A stretch of 64,000 nt of DNA from a bacterium YEK0313 (GTDB lineage: Bacteria > Pseudomonadota > Alphaproteobacteria > Rhizobiales > Phreatobacteraceae), in assembly GCA_000751295.2 (NCBI GenBank), contig CCMO02000001.1:4182615-4246614 (forward strand), in the 5' to 3' direction. Positions 8,559 to 17,220 of the stretch are shown in pieces. A model generated the notes under the pieces. It worked only from the letters and a program-made list of their open reading frames with translations, did not search any database and had not been told where the DNA came from. The stretch's first letter is position 1. The number at the start of each line of letters is the position of its first letter. Both the position numbers and the translations under genes were made by a program.

Positions 8559-9584
8559 TGTGGAGTCCGAGGAGGTTGTTCATCGCCCGTGAGAGCCCGA
8601 AGGTGGTCGTTGCGACACGAAGCACCGCAGGGCACGAGGATGAACAACCCGCACAAGAATGCGCGAACGACGCCGCTTGGTCGAGCGGAGATGATCCGGC
8701 GGATCGTAGGAGACGGCCGGCCTGTCGGCGAAGTGGCGGCCGGCTTCGGGGTCAGCGAGCGAACCGCCCGCAAATGGCTGTCGCGATGGCGGAGCGATGG
8801 AGAAGCCGGGCTGCAGAACCGCTCGTCCCGGCCCCATGCGTCCCGATCGGCGACGAGCGCGTTCTGGCCCGGGCTGGCGGCCAAGCTGCGCCGCGAGTAC
8901 CGGTTGACGGGTGAGGAGATTGCGTCCCGCCTCGGACTGGCGCGATCGACGGTTGCCGGCTGGCTGACGCGGATGGGGCTCGGCCGGCTGTCCGCGCTTG
9001 ATCCGAAGGAGCCGGTGCGGCGCTATCAACGCGAGCGTCCCGGCGAGCTGCTTCATCTCGACATCAAGCGGCTGGCCCGCTTTGAAGGCGTCGGCCACCG
9101 CATCACCGGCAACCGGCGTGGCGCCAGCCAGGGGCTTGGCTACGACTTCCTGCATGTCGCCATCGACGATGCGACCCGGCTCGCCTATGTCGAGGTGCTG
9201 CCCGACGAGCGGCGGTGGTCGACCACCGGGTTCCTCGTGCGGGCGCTGCGCTGGTTCAAGGAGCGGGGCGTCAGCGTGCAAAGAGTGATGACCGACAACG
9301 GCTCGGGATACATCGCCAGGCTCTTCCGCAAAGCGTTGAGGATGCTCGCCATCCGGCACATCCGCACCCGACCCTACACCCCGAAGACGAACGGCAAGGC
9401 AGAGCGCTTCATTCAGACCATGCTCAGGGAATGGGCCTATGCCATCCCGTTCCCCTCGTCCGCCCGCAGGACCGCAGATCTCACGCGATGGCTGGCCTGG
9501 TACAACCAGCACCGGCCGCATGCTAGCCTCGCACGACGATCACCGGCTCAAGCTCTCGCCGGAACAACCTGACCAGAACTCACA
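8559..9584 (+). mobile_element. IS481-family insertion sequence, copy 2
   Basis: Same 1026-bp element as copy 1. Its left flank is TCGAGC (8553-8558), one base away from the NCTAGN target, and its right flank is TCTAGC (9585-9590). The flanks therefore do not match. This is expected if an IS inserted within bglX and a later crossover between IS copies replaced the right flank. Confidence 0.92.
8640..9572 (+). CDS. IS481-family DDE transposase, copy 2
   Basis: The 310-residue protein is identical to copy 1; the one DNA difference (CTG for TTG, Leu) is silent. The DD35E triad is intact. See copy 1 for domains. Confidence 0.93.
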   Translation: MNNPHKNARTTPLGRAEMIRRIVGDGRPVGEVAAGFGVSERTARKWLSRWRSDGEAGLQNRSSRPHASRSATSAFWPGLAAKLRREYRLTGEEIASRLGLARSTVAGWLTRMGLGRLSALDPKEPVRRYQRERPGELLHLDIKRLARFEGVGHRITGNRRGASQGLGYDFLHVAIDDATRLAYVEVLPDERRWSTTGFLVRALRWFKERGVSVQRVMTDNGSGYIARLFRKALRMLAIRHIRTRPYTPKTNGKAERFIQTMLREWAYAIPFPSSARRTADLTRWLAWYNQHRPHASLARRSPAQALAGTT

Positions 9585-9705
9585 TCTAGCCGCCCGCCGC
9601 CGCAGCGAAAAGGCCCTGTTTCGGTGCGGTGACCTGCCGGGATGACAGACCGGCGATCCCGCGCTACCCATGCCCGATTGCGTCCTGGGAGCGCCAACGA
9701 AGCTC

Positions 9706-11964
9706 ATGTCTCGCCTTTTCCTGCCCGCCCTTGCCCTCGCCACGCTGGCCTTCTCCCTGGCGGGCCCGGCCCAAGGCCAGAACCGAAGCGCCCAGAACCA
9801 GCCCTCCCAGCCCGCCGCCGCCCAGGCCCAGAACGCCATGACCTGGCGCAGCGGTCCGGAGGCGGCCGAGATCGAGCGGCGGGTGGAAGCGCTGCTGGCG
9901 CAGATGACGCTGGACGAAAAGATCGGCCAGCTCAACCTGACTGGACGCGGCGACGGCTTCGATCCGCAATGGGTCGCGACCGGCCGCTCCGGCGCGATCA
10001 TGAACTTCATCGACCCGCGGGAGGTGCGCCGCCTGCAGGATCTCGCGCGGACGAGTCGGCTGCAGATCCCGCTGATCATCGGCCTCGACGCGATCCACGG
10101 CTTCGCCACCTACTTCCCGCAGCCGATCGGCCAGGCTGCAACCTTCGATCCGAAGCTGATCGAGCTGGCCGCCTATTGGACGGCCAGGGAATCGCGGGCG
10201 GCCGGCGTCAACTGGACCTTCGCGCCCATGGTGGATCTCACGCGCGATCCGCGCTGGGGCCGCGTGTTCGAAGGCGCCGGCGAGGACGTTCATCTGGCGT
10301 CGGTGGTCGCGGCCGCCCGGGTGCGCGGCTATCACCGCGGCGGGGTGGCGACCAGCGTCAAGCACTTCGCCGGCTATGGCGAGGCCGAGGCGGGCCGCGA
10401 CTACAACAGCGTCTGGATCCCGCTCTCCAAGCTGCTCGATCGCCATGTCCCGCCGTTCCAGGCGGCAATCGCGGCAGGCGCCTTCACCGCGATGACCTCG
10501 CTCAGCGCGATGAACGGCATGCCGGCGACGGCCGATCGCGGCCTCCTGACCGACCTGCTCAAGGGCCGTCTCGGTTTCCGCGGCTTCGTCGTCTCCGACT
10601 TCGCCTCGATCGAGGAGCTGATCAAGCACGGCGTCGCGGCCGACGGCGCCGAGGCAGCGCGCAAGGCGCTGCTCGCCGGCGTCGACATGGACATGTTTTC
10701 CGGCCTCTACATCCAGCATCTCGCCGACGAGGTGCGGGCCGAGCGGGTGCCGGTCGCCGCGATCGACGAGGCGGTCCGCCGCATCCTCCGGGTGAAGTTC
10801 CACATGGGTCTGTTCGAGGCCGCGCCGGTCGATCCGGCCGCGACCGCCGGCCAGCTGATCACGCCGCCGGCCCGCGCGGCGGCGCTCGCGGTGGCGCGCG
10901 AGGCCATGGTGCTGCTGAAGAACGACGGCGACATCCTGCCGATCCGCCCGGACGTGCGTTCCATTGCGGTGGTCGGCGCGCTCGCCATGGTCGACGAGGA
11001 CTGGCAGTACGGCGACAATGTCGGCCTGCCGCGCATCCGCCGGTCCACCGTCCAGGCGGAGCTTGCCCGCCACCTCGGGCCGCAGGTCCGCATTTCCGCC
11101 CATTCCGGCTTCACCACCCAATGCGGCATCGAGTTCGCCGAACGGGAGGCGACCCTCGCGGCCGCCCGCGCCGCCGACCTGATCGTCGCGGTGCTCGGCG
11201 AGGAATGCGAGTTCATGGGCGAGAGCGCCTCGCGCACCCGCCTCGACCTGCCGGGCGTGCAAGGCGAGCTGCTGAGCGACCTCATCGCCACCGGCAAGCC
11301 CGTGGTGCTGGTGCTGAAGACCGGCCGGCCGCTGGTGCTCACCGACATTGCCGCCCGCGTGCCGGCGATCATCCAGAGCTTCCACCTCGGTTCGGAAGGA
11401 CGCGTCGCGATCGGCGAGGTTCTGACCGGCCGGGTCAATCCCAGCGGCAAGCTGCCCATGAGCATGCCGCGCTCGGTTGGCCAGATCCCGGTCTATTACG
11501 ACCACCTGCCGACCGGCCGGCCGCAGATCAAGCACGAGCGCTACGAGAGCTCGTTCATCGACGAGCGCAACGAGCCGCTGTTTCCCTTCGGCTTCGGCCT
11601 CAGCTACACGCGCTTCACACTCGACCAGCTGGCGCTCGATCAGGCCCGCGTGCCGCTCGCTGGCACCATCGCGGGCTCGGTGCGCATCACCAATGCAGGC
11701 GCGCGCGACGGCCGCGAGGTCGTGCAGGTCTATCTGCGCCAGCGTGTCGGCTCGCGCTCGCGCCCGGTGCGGGAGCTGAAGGCCTTCGAAAAGGTGACGC
11801 TGGCCGCCGGCGCCAGCCAGACCGTGCGCTTCGCCGTGCCGGTGGAGGCTCTTGCCTTCCATGACGACCAGGGCCGGCGCCGGCTGGAGCCCGGCCTCTA
11901 CGACGTCTTCGTGGGCACGGATTCGCGCGCATCGCTTGCGGCAACGGTCGAGGTTGGCGAGTAG
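9706..11964 (+). CDS. bglX: periplasmic beta-glucosidase, glycoside hydrolase family 3
   Basis: Hydrolyses terminal beta-D-glucosyl residues. The start at 9706 is chosen because a signal peptide begins there (SRLFLPALALATLAFSLAG, cut near AQG); ATG 9670 in frame would put 12 polar residues before it. The protein is 752 residues, close to E. coli BglX. The family-3 N-terminal TIM-barrel has the KH pair (219-220) in VKHFAGYG and the nucleophile Asp at about 298 in FVVSDFAS. The C-terminal sandwich (ILPIRPDVRSIAVVG, GEECEFMGE) and a fibronectin-III-like end (VTNAGARDGREVVQVY-type strand) follow. The gene is intact in spite of the IS481 event just upstream. Its native 5' region survives only as 9585-9705, so it may be read from the IS. 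Confidence 0.93.
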   Translation: MSRLFLPALALATLAFSLAGPAQGQNRSAQNQPSQPAAAQAQNAMTWRSGPEAAEIERRVEALLAQMTLDEKIGQLNLTGRGDGFDPQWVATGRSGAIMNFIDPREVRRLQDLARTSRLQIPLIIGLDAIHGFATYFPQPIGQAATFDPKLIELAAYWTARESRAAGVNWTFAPMVDLTRDPRWGRVFEGAGEDVHLASVVAAARVRGYHRGGVATSVKHFAGYGEAEAGRDYNSVWIPLSKLLDRHVPPFQAAIAAGAFTAMTSLSAMNGMPATADRGLLTDLLKGRLGFRGFVVSDFASIEELIKHGVAADGAEAARKALLAGVDMDMFSGLYIQHLADEVRAERVPVAAIDEAVRRILRVKFHMGLFEAAPVDPAATAGQLITPPARAAALAVAREAMVLLKNDGDILPIRPDVRSIAVVGALAMVDEDWQYGDNVGLPRIRRSTVQAELARHLGPQVRISAHSGFTTQCGIEFAEREATLAAARAADLIVAVLGEECEFMGESASRTRLDLPGVQGELLSDLIATGKPVVLVLKTGRPLVLTDIAARVPAIIQSFHLGSEGRVAIGEVLTGRVNPSGKLPMSMPRSVGQIPVYYDHLPTGRPQIKHERYESSFIDERNEPLFPFGFGLSYTRFTLDQLALDQARVPLAGTIAGSVRITNAGARDGREVVQVYLRQRVGSRSRPVRELKAFEKVTLAAGASQTVRFAVPVEALAFHDDQGRRRLEPGLYDVFVGTDSRASLAATVEVGE

Positions 11965-12028
11965 CAAACGGCGAGTGGGGACGAAGCGCAAGGGCGCAGC
12001 CATCCCCACTCGCCATCAGCTACTTCGC
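11957..12028. terminator. nested palindrome between convergent bglX and Anbu genes
   Basis: A 12-bp perfect inverted repeat (GGCGAGTGGGGA 11970-11981 with TCCCCACTCGCC 12003-12014) lies inside a second imperfect pair (GCGAGTAGC 11957-11965, GCTACTTCGC 12019-12028). The stop codons of both converging genes lie in the outer arms. It may serve as a bidirectional 3' end; there is no T tract. A related palindrome occurs at 40436-40532. Confidence 0.5.
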
Positions 12029-12775
12029 TATGTTCGACCCCGAATAGGGCGGCGGCGGAATATCCATATGCGCCTTGCGCAGCGCCGCCGACCAGCGCTC
12101 GCGCAGGTCGTGGAAATAGGGCTCGCCCGGTTCGATCCGATAGTTGGTTTCGACCCGCGCCTCGCCGCGCGGCATCACCGCGATGTCGATGGGCATGCCG
12201 ACGCCGAGATTGGAGCGCATGGTCGAATCCATCGAGACGAGGCCGATCTTCAGGGCATCGCTCAGCGTCGTGTCGTATTTGATCGCCCGATCGAGGATCG
12301 GCTTGCCGTATTTGTGCTCGCCGATCTGCAGATAGGGCGTATCGACGGTGCACTCGATGCAGTTGCCGGCGGAATAGATCATGAAGAGCCGCAGCCGGCG
12401 CTGGTTGATCTGGCCGCCGAACAGGAACGAGGCCTCGAACTTGACGCCGTCGCGCTCGAGCCCCGGGCCGTCGAGCGCCCGGACCAGCCGAATCGCGCGG
12501 CCGACCCGCTGAGCGGCCTGGAACATGCTCGGCGCGTTCATCAGCGTTTCGATCTCGCCGGTCTCCTCGTTCCGAAGTCCTTCGTTCAGGAAGCCGAGCA
12601 CGGACTGGGTGATCGACAGGTTGCCGGCCGAGGCGATCGCCATGGCACGCTCGCCCGGCTTTTCGAACACCTGCAGCTTGCGGAAGGTGGAGATATTGTC
12701 GAGCCCCGCATTGGTGCGGGTGTCGGCGATCATCACCAGGCCATCGCGCACCAGAATGCCGCAGCAGTAAGTCAT
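12020..12775 (-). CDS. Anbu, ancestral proteasome beta-subunit-like peptidase
   Basis: A 251-residue Ntn-hydrolase of the Anbu (COG3484) family. The N-terminal MTYCCGILV gives Thr2 as nucleophile after Met removal, followed by MIADTRTNAGLDNISTFRKL with the conserved Asp and Lys of the proteasome fold. The C-terminal tail ends SGSNIAK. Anbu forms open helical or ring assemblies rather than a 20S barrel; its substrate is unsettled. It is divergent from the three genes that usually share its operon (ATP-grasp, alpha-E, transglutaminase), with a 194-bp gap between starts. In most genomes I recall, all four point the same way. Confidence 0.9.
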   Translation of the reverse strand: MTYCCGILVRDGLVMIADTRTNAGLDNISTFRKLQVFEKPGERAMAIASAGNLSITQSVLGFLNEGLRNEETGEIETLMNAPSMFQAAQRVGRAIRLVRALDGPGLERDGVKFEASFLFGGQINQRRLRLFMIYSAGNCIECTVDTPYLQIGEHKYGKPILDRAIKYDTTLSDALKIGLVSMDSTMRSNLGVGMPIDIAVMPRGEARVETNYRIEPGEPYFHDLRERWSAALRKAHMDIPPPPYSGSNIAK

Positions 12776-12969
12776 AGACGAGTTTCTCCGGTCGGCTTGG
12801 CATAGCCGGCCGCCCCGGCGGGTGCAACCTGCACCGCCACATCCGGATATCGCGCTGCAAAAGGCCCCTTCCCTCCGGCGCTGTTTTACCGCTAGCTTGA
12901 TGGCGAAGCATCACAACCGGTCCATCAGAGGCAGGCGATGTTTCGCCTTCCAGAGGGGATCTGACCGGC
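12776..12969. promoter_or_regulatory. divergent intergenic region of the Anbu locus
   Basis: 194 bp between the starts of Anbu (leftward) and the ATP-grasp gene (rightward). It must contain both promoters; I could not place -35/-10 boxes with confidence. Confidence 0.4.
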
Positions 12970-14397
12970 ATGCCGGATGACCTAGGCATCTTCGACGAGA
13001 TGACCATTGCGGGCGGCGGCGTCCGCCCCGCCTACGAAACCCTGAGCCAGTGGCTGGCATCGATCCCGGACGATCTCCTGCGCACCCGGGCCGGGGAAGC
13101 GGAGGCCCTGTTCCGCCGGATCGGCATCACGTTCGCCGTCTATGGCGACGCGGAATCGACCGAGCGCCTGATCCCGTTCGACGTCGTGCCGCGCATTCTC
13201 ACGAGCGCCGAATGGGCGACGCTGTCGCGCGGCCTCACCCAGCGCGTCAAGGCGATCAATGCCTTCCTGTCCGATGTCTACGGGCGGCGCGAAGTGCTGC
13301 GCGCCGGCATCGTCCCCGACGACCTCGTCTACCGCAATCCGGCCTTCCGCCCGGAAATGAACCAGCAGCCGGTACCGCACGGCATCTACGTCATGATCGC
13401 CGGCATCGACATCGTGCGCGTCGATGCCGACACCTTCTATGTGCTGGAGGACAATGCCCGCACGCCCTCCGGCGTCTCCTACATGCTGGAGAACCGGGAG
13501 GTCATGTTCCGCCTGTTTCCGGAACTGTTCGCGCAGCATCGGGTGGCGCCGGTCGAGAACTATACCGACGACCTGCTTGCGACGCTGAAATCGGTTGCGC
13601 CGAGCTCGGCCTCAGCCGATCCGACCTGCGTGCTCCTCACCCCCGGCCAGTACAACTCGGCCTATTACGAGCACACCTTCCTCGCCGACAAGCTCGGCGT
13701 CGAGCTGGTCGAAGGGCGGGATCTGTTCGTGCGGGGCGACGTCGTCTACATGCGCACGACCGAAGGCCCGAAGCGGGTCGACGTCATCTATCGGCGCCTC
13801 GACGATGATTTCCTCGACCCGCTGACCTTCCGGCCGGATTCGGCGCTCGGCGTGCCGGGCCTCGTCTCGGCCTATCATCGCGGCAATGTCACGCTCGCCA
13901 ATGCCGTCGGCACCGGCGTCGCCGACGACAAGGCGGTCTACAGCTACATGCCGGAGATCGTGAAATTCTATCTCGGCGAGGAGCCGATCCTGAAGAACGT
14001 GCCGACCTGGCGCTGCCGCGAGGCGGACGGGCTCGCCTATGTGCTCGACAATCTGAAGGACCTGGTGGTCAAGGAGGTTCACGGCTCCGGCGGCTACGGC
14101 ATGCTGATCGGGCCGAAGGCGAGTGCCGCCGAAATCGACGAGTTCCGCAAGAAGCTGCAGAACGATCCGGCCAATTTCATCGCCCAGCCGACGCTCGCGC
14201 TCTCCACCTGCCCGACCCTGGTCGAGGAGGGCGTCGCGCCGCGCCATGTCGACCTGCGGCCCTTCGTGCTGACCGGCCGCGACAAGGTGCGCATCGTGCC
14301 GGGCGGGCTGACCCGCGTCGCGCTGAAAGAGGGGTCGCTCGTGGTCAATTCCAGCCAGGGCGGCGGCACCAAGGACACCTGGGTCCTGGACGTATAG
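12970..14397 (+). CDS. circularly permuted ATP-grasp type 2 protein
   Basis: A 475-residue COG2308 protein. Conserved stretches include RGLTQRVKAINAFLSDVYG near residue 90, YVLEDNARTPSGVSYMLENR near 155, LTPGQYNSAYYEH near 222, and the C-terminal VVKEVHGSGGYGMLIGP and RHVDLRPFV, which carry ATP-grasp metal/nucleotide ligands. Such proteins are predicted to form amide bonds and always travel with an alpha-E protein, transglutaminase and often Anbu, suggesting synthesis and turnover of a small peptide or tag. It is followed 15 bp later by the alpha-E gene. The reaction is not known. Confidence 0.9.
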   Translation: MPDDLGIFDEMTIAGGGVRPAYETLSQWLASIPDDLLRTRAGEAEALFRRIGITFAVYGDAESTERLIPFDVVPRILTSAEWATLSRGLTQRVKAINAFLSDVYGRREVLRAGIVPDDLVYRNPAFRPEMNQQPVPHGIYVMIAGIDIVRVDADTFYVLEDNARTPSGVSYMLENREVMFRLFPELFAQHRVAPVENYTDDLLATLKSVAPSSASADPTCVLLTPGQYNSAYYEHTFLADKLGVELVEGRDLFVRGDVVYMRTTEGPKRVDVIYRRLDDDFLDPLTFRPDSALGVPGLVSAYHRGNVTLANAVGTGVADDKAVYSYMPEIVKFYLGEEPILKNVPTWRCREADGLAYVLDNLKDLVVKEVHGSGGYGMLIGPKASAAEIDEFRKKLQNDPANFIAQPTLALSTCPTLVEEGVAPRHVDLRPFVLTGRDKVRIVPGGLTRVALKEGSLVVNSSQGGGTKDTWVLDV

Positions 14398-14412
14398 GGC
14401 GAGCGATCCATC

Positions 14413-15357
14413 ATGCTGTCACGCACCGCCGACAATCTCTACTGGCTCGCCCGCTATGTCGAACGGGCCGAGTTCCTCGCCCGCATCATCGAAGCTTCCA
14501 CGCGCCTCGCCAATCTGCCCTCGGCCTATGCCGGCTCCTCCAACGAGTGGGAATCGGCGGTCGCCACGGCCGGCTGCGCGCCCGCCTTCCATGCCGTGCA
14601 CCCCAAGGCGACACGCGAGACGGTGGTCGATTTCCTCGCCTTCTCGCCCGACAACCCCTCCTCGATCCGGTCGTGTTTCGAGATCGCGCGGACCAATGCC
14701 CGGGCGGTGCGCACGGCACTGACGACCGAGATGTGGGACGCGATCAATTCGGCCTGGCTCGATCTCAACCGCTACCGGGCGAGCAACCTGAAGCGCGACG
14801 AGCAGCTCGGCAGCTTCCTGTCCTTCGTCAAGGAGACCGGCCTGCGCTTCGATGGCTCGGCCTATCGGACCATGCTGCGCAGCGACGGCTACTGGTTCTC
14901 GCGCCTCGGCGTGATGATCGAGCGGGCCGACAACACCGCCCGCATTCTCGACGTCAAGTACCACGTACTTCTGCCGGGCGCCGAACAGGTCGGCGGCTCG
15001 CTCGACTATTTCCAGTGGTCGGCCATCCTGCGCGCCGTCTCCGCGCTCACCGCCTATCACTGGGTCTACAAGGAGAGCCTCAAGCCCTGGCTGGTCGCCG
15101 ACCTCCTCATCCTCAACGATCAGATGCCGCGCTCGCTCGCCGCCTGCTATGAAAGCATCGTGCGCAACCTGGACAGCGTGTCGCTCGCCTATGGCCGGCA
15201 GGGTCCGGCGCAGCGCGCCGCGCGCGCCATCCGCACCAAGCTTGAAAATGCCCGCATCGATGACATCTTCCAAGCGGGCCTGCATGAATTCGTCACCGAT
15301 TTCATCGCCGACAACAATCGGCTGGGCAATGCCATCACGCAGCAATATCTGGCCTGA
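14413..15357 (+). CDS. alpha-E domain-containing protein
   Basis: A 314-residue, mostly helical COG2307 (alpha-E) protein. It begins LSRTADNLYWLARYVERAE, the family hallmark, and later has SRLGVMIERADNTARILDVKYH. No catalytic function is established; it is the constant partner of the ATP-grasp type 2 protein and may deliver substrate or form a complex with it. It lies between the ATP-grasp and transglutaminase genes with short gaps (15 and 38 bp), consistent with one transcript. Confidence 0.9.
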   Translation: MLSRTADNLYWLARYVERAEFLARIIEASTRLANLPSAYAGSSNEWESAVATAGCAPAFHAVHPKATRETVVDFLAFSPDNPSSIRSCFEIARTNARAVRTALTTEMWDAINSAWLDLNRYRASNLKRDEQLGSFLSFVKETGLRFDGSAYRTMLRSDGYWFSRLGVMIERADNTARILDVKYHVLLPGAEQVGGSLDYFQWSAILRAVSALTAYHWVYKESLKPWLVADLLILNDQMPRSLAACYESIVRNLDSVSLAYGRQGPAQRAARAIRTKLENARIDDIFQAGLHEFVTDFIADNNRLGNAITQQYLA

Positions 15358-15395
15358 GACGCCCTCCGGACGGCCAGCGAACGAGATACCGGTCC

Positions 15396-16223
15396 ATGCG
15401 CATCAGCATCGCCCATGAAACCGTCTACAGCTACGAGGCGCCGGCCAGCTCGGTGATCCAGACGCTGCGCCTGACGCCGCGCAATTTTGCCGGCCAGCAC
15501 GTCGCCAAGTGGCGCGTCGAGGTCGACCAGGACTGCCGCCTGGAGGCTCATGAGGACGCCTTCGGCAACATCACCCATACATTCACTGCGGCCGGCCCGG
15601 TCGAGCGCCTGGTCGTCCGCGTCGACGGCCTCGTCGAAACCACTGACACCGCCGGCGTGATCCGCGGTTCGGTCGAGCGCTTTCCGCCGGCCCTGTTCCT
15701 GCGCGAAACCGATCTGACCCGACCCGACGCGGCGATCAAGGCCTATGCCGAGCAGCGGCGGGCCGCGGCGGGCGGCGCCGCACTTGCGAGCCTGCACGAA
15801 CTGATGCGCGGCCTGAACGGCGATCTCACCTTCGACAAGGATCCGACCCATGCGGGCACCACGGCGGTCGAGGCCTTCGCGCTGAGACGCGGCGTCTGCC
15901 AGGACTTCGCCCATATCTTCATCGCCGCGGCGCGCCATCTCGGCATTCCCGCCCGCTATATCGGCGGCTATTTCCTGCATGCCGACGGCACGGTCGACCA
16001 GGAGGCCGGCCATGCCTGGGCCGAGGCCCATGTCGCGGATCTCGGCTGGGTCGCCTTCGATCCCGCCAACGGTATCTGCCCGGCCGAGGCACATATCCGC
16101 ATCGCCGCCGGGCTCGACTATCTGGGCGCCGCCCCGGTGCGCGGCACGCGCTACGGCGGCGCCGGCGAAGCGCTGACCGTCAAGGTCCAGGTCGACCAGG
16201 CCCGGCGGCAGGTGCAGAGCTGA
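15396..16223 (+). CDS. transglutaminase-like cysteine peptidase of the Anbu/ATP-grasp operon
   Basis: A 275-residue protein. The N-terminal bacterial transglutaminase-like beta domain (MRISIAHETVYSYEAPASS, with QTLRLTPR) is followed by the catalytic core: Cys in RRGVCQDFAHIF, His in GHAWAEAHV, Asp in FDPANG. This is the papain-like triad of COG1305. In this operon it probably acts on the product made by the ATP-grasp/alpha-E pair. There is no signal peptide, so it is cytosolic. It ends the operon; the next gene has its own ribosome site 94 bp on. Confidence 0.92.
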   Translation: MRISIAHETVYSYEAPASSVIQTLRLTPRNFAGQHVAKWRVEVDQDCRLEAHEDAFGNITHTFTAAGPVERLVVRVDGLVETTDTAGVIRGSVERFPPALFLRETDLTRPDAAIKAYAEQRRAAAGGAALASLHELMRGLNGDLTFDKDPTHAGTTAVEAFALRRGVCQDFAHIFIAAARHLGIPARYIGGYFLHADGTVDQEAGHAWAEAHVADLGWVAFDPANGICPAEAHIRIAAGLDYLGAAPVRGTRYGGAGEALTVKVQVDQARRQVQS

Positions 16224-16316
16224 GCCGCCCGCACCGCAGCGACCTTCGGCGTGCAGAACCGAGCCCGGGAGTTTATGACGATGGGGAACACGCCCCGTCA
16301 GCGACCGGAGAGCCGC

Positions 16317-17081
16317 ATGCCCGTGACCGTCACCGCCGCCATTCTCGTCATCGGCGACGAGATCCTGTCCGGCCGGACCAAGGACCGGAACATCGGCTAC
16401 ATCACCGAATATCTGACGGCGATCGGCATCGACACGCGCGAGGTGCGCGTCGTCCCGGACGAGGAAGACGACATCGTCGCGGCGCTCAATGCCCTGCGCC
16501 ACCGCTACGACTACGTCTTCACCACCGGCGGCATCGGGCCGACCCATGACGACATCACCGCCGACTCGGTGGCCAAGGCCTTCGGGGTGCCGATCGATGT
16601 CGACCCGCGCGCCCGCGCCATGCTGCTCGAGCGGATCCCGGAACAGGACCTGAACGAGGCGCGCCTGCGCATGGCCCGCATCCCCCATGGGGCAGAGCTC
16701 GTGGAAAACTCCGTGTCCAAGGCGCCGGGCTTCATGATCGGCAACGTCGTCACCATGGCGGGCGTGCCCTCGATCATGCAGGTGATGCTCGACAATGTCG
16801 CGCCGAAGCTGAAGACCGGCACGCGCATGCTGCAGGTCACCATCGAGGCCGCGGGCCTCAAGGAAGGCGACATCGGCACGCCCTACGGCGTGCTCGCCAA
16901 GGCCCATCCCGGCGTGATCATGGGCAGCTATCCCATGATGAACGACAAGGGCTTCTATACGCGCCTCGTGCTGCGCGCCAAGGACGAGGGCCTGCTGGCC
17001 GCCGCGGAGGCCGCCGTCGTGGCCATGGTGGAGGCGCACAAGCCGGCGCGCTCGGAAATCGTCGTCACGCGGGGCGGCTGA
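16317..17081 (+). CDS. CinA N-terminal/MoaB-like molybdopterin-binding-fold protein
   Basis: A 254-residue protein with a MoCF_biosynth fold: AILVIGDEILSGRTKDRN at the N-terminus, the loop FTTGGIGPTHDDIT, and APGFMIGNVVTMAGVPSIM. The start at ATG 16317 has GGAGAG upstream; an ATG at 16251 is in frame but adds unrelated sequence. This matches stand-alone CinA N-domains (COG1058), which in other bacteria are tied to NMN/ADP-ribose pyrophosphatase activity or molybdopterin binding. It lacks the CinA C-terminal NMN deamidase domain. Role here undetermined. Confidence 0.85.
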   Translation: MPVTVTAAILVIGDEILSGRTKDRNIGYITEYLTAIGIDTREVRVVPDEEDDIVAALNALRHRYDYVFTTGGIGPTHDDITADSVAKAFGVPIDVDPRARAMLLERIPEQDLNEARLRMARIPHGAELVENSVSKAPGFMIGNVVTMAGVPSIMQVMLDNVAPKLKTGTRMLQVTIEAAGLKEGDIGTPYGVLAKAHPGVIMGSYPMMNDKGFYTRLVLRAKDEGLLAAAEAAVVAMVEAHKPARSEIVVTRGG

Positions 17082-17220
17082 CTGCCGTTTCGGCGGAAAA
17101 AACGTCGAGAACGGTGGATTTCCACGTCAGGCGCACGCGCAAACGCTTGCCTGGCGCCAGCACCTCGTTAGGGTGCCGGTCCCTCAAAAGCGTCAAGCGC
17201 CGTTCGTTGCGGAGTTCTCC

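Larger units (their letters stand above)
8559..9877 (+). repeat. 1319-bp tandem duplication, second unit
   Basis: Second unit of the tandem repeat: IS481 copy 2 plus the bglX 5' region. It runs without a break into the rest of the intact gene at 9878. Confidence 0.93.

Noticed and set aside
8351..8914. Open frame joining the bglX signal peptide to IS481 sequence
   Set aside because: An accidental read-through at the duplication junction; the IS part is out of the transposase frame.
9664..12009. A 781-codon minus-strand frame over bglX
   Set aside because: Shadow of the beta-glucosidase gene; composition is typical of antisense frames.
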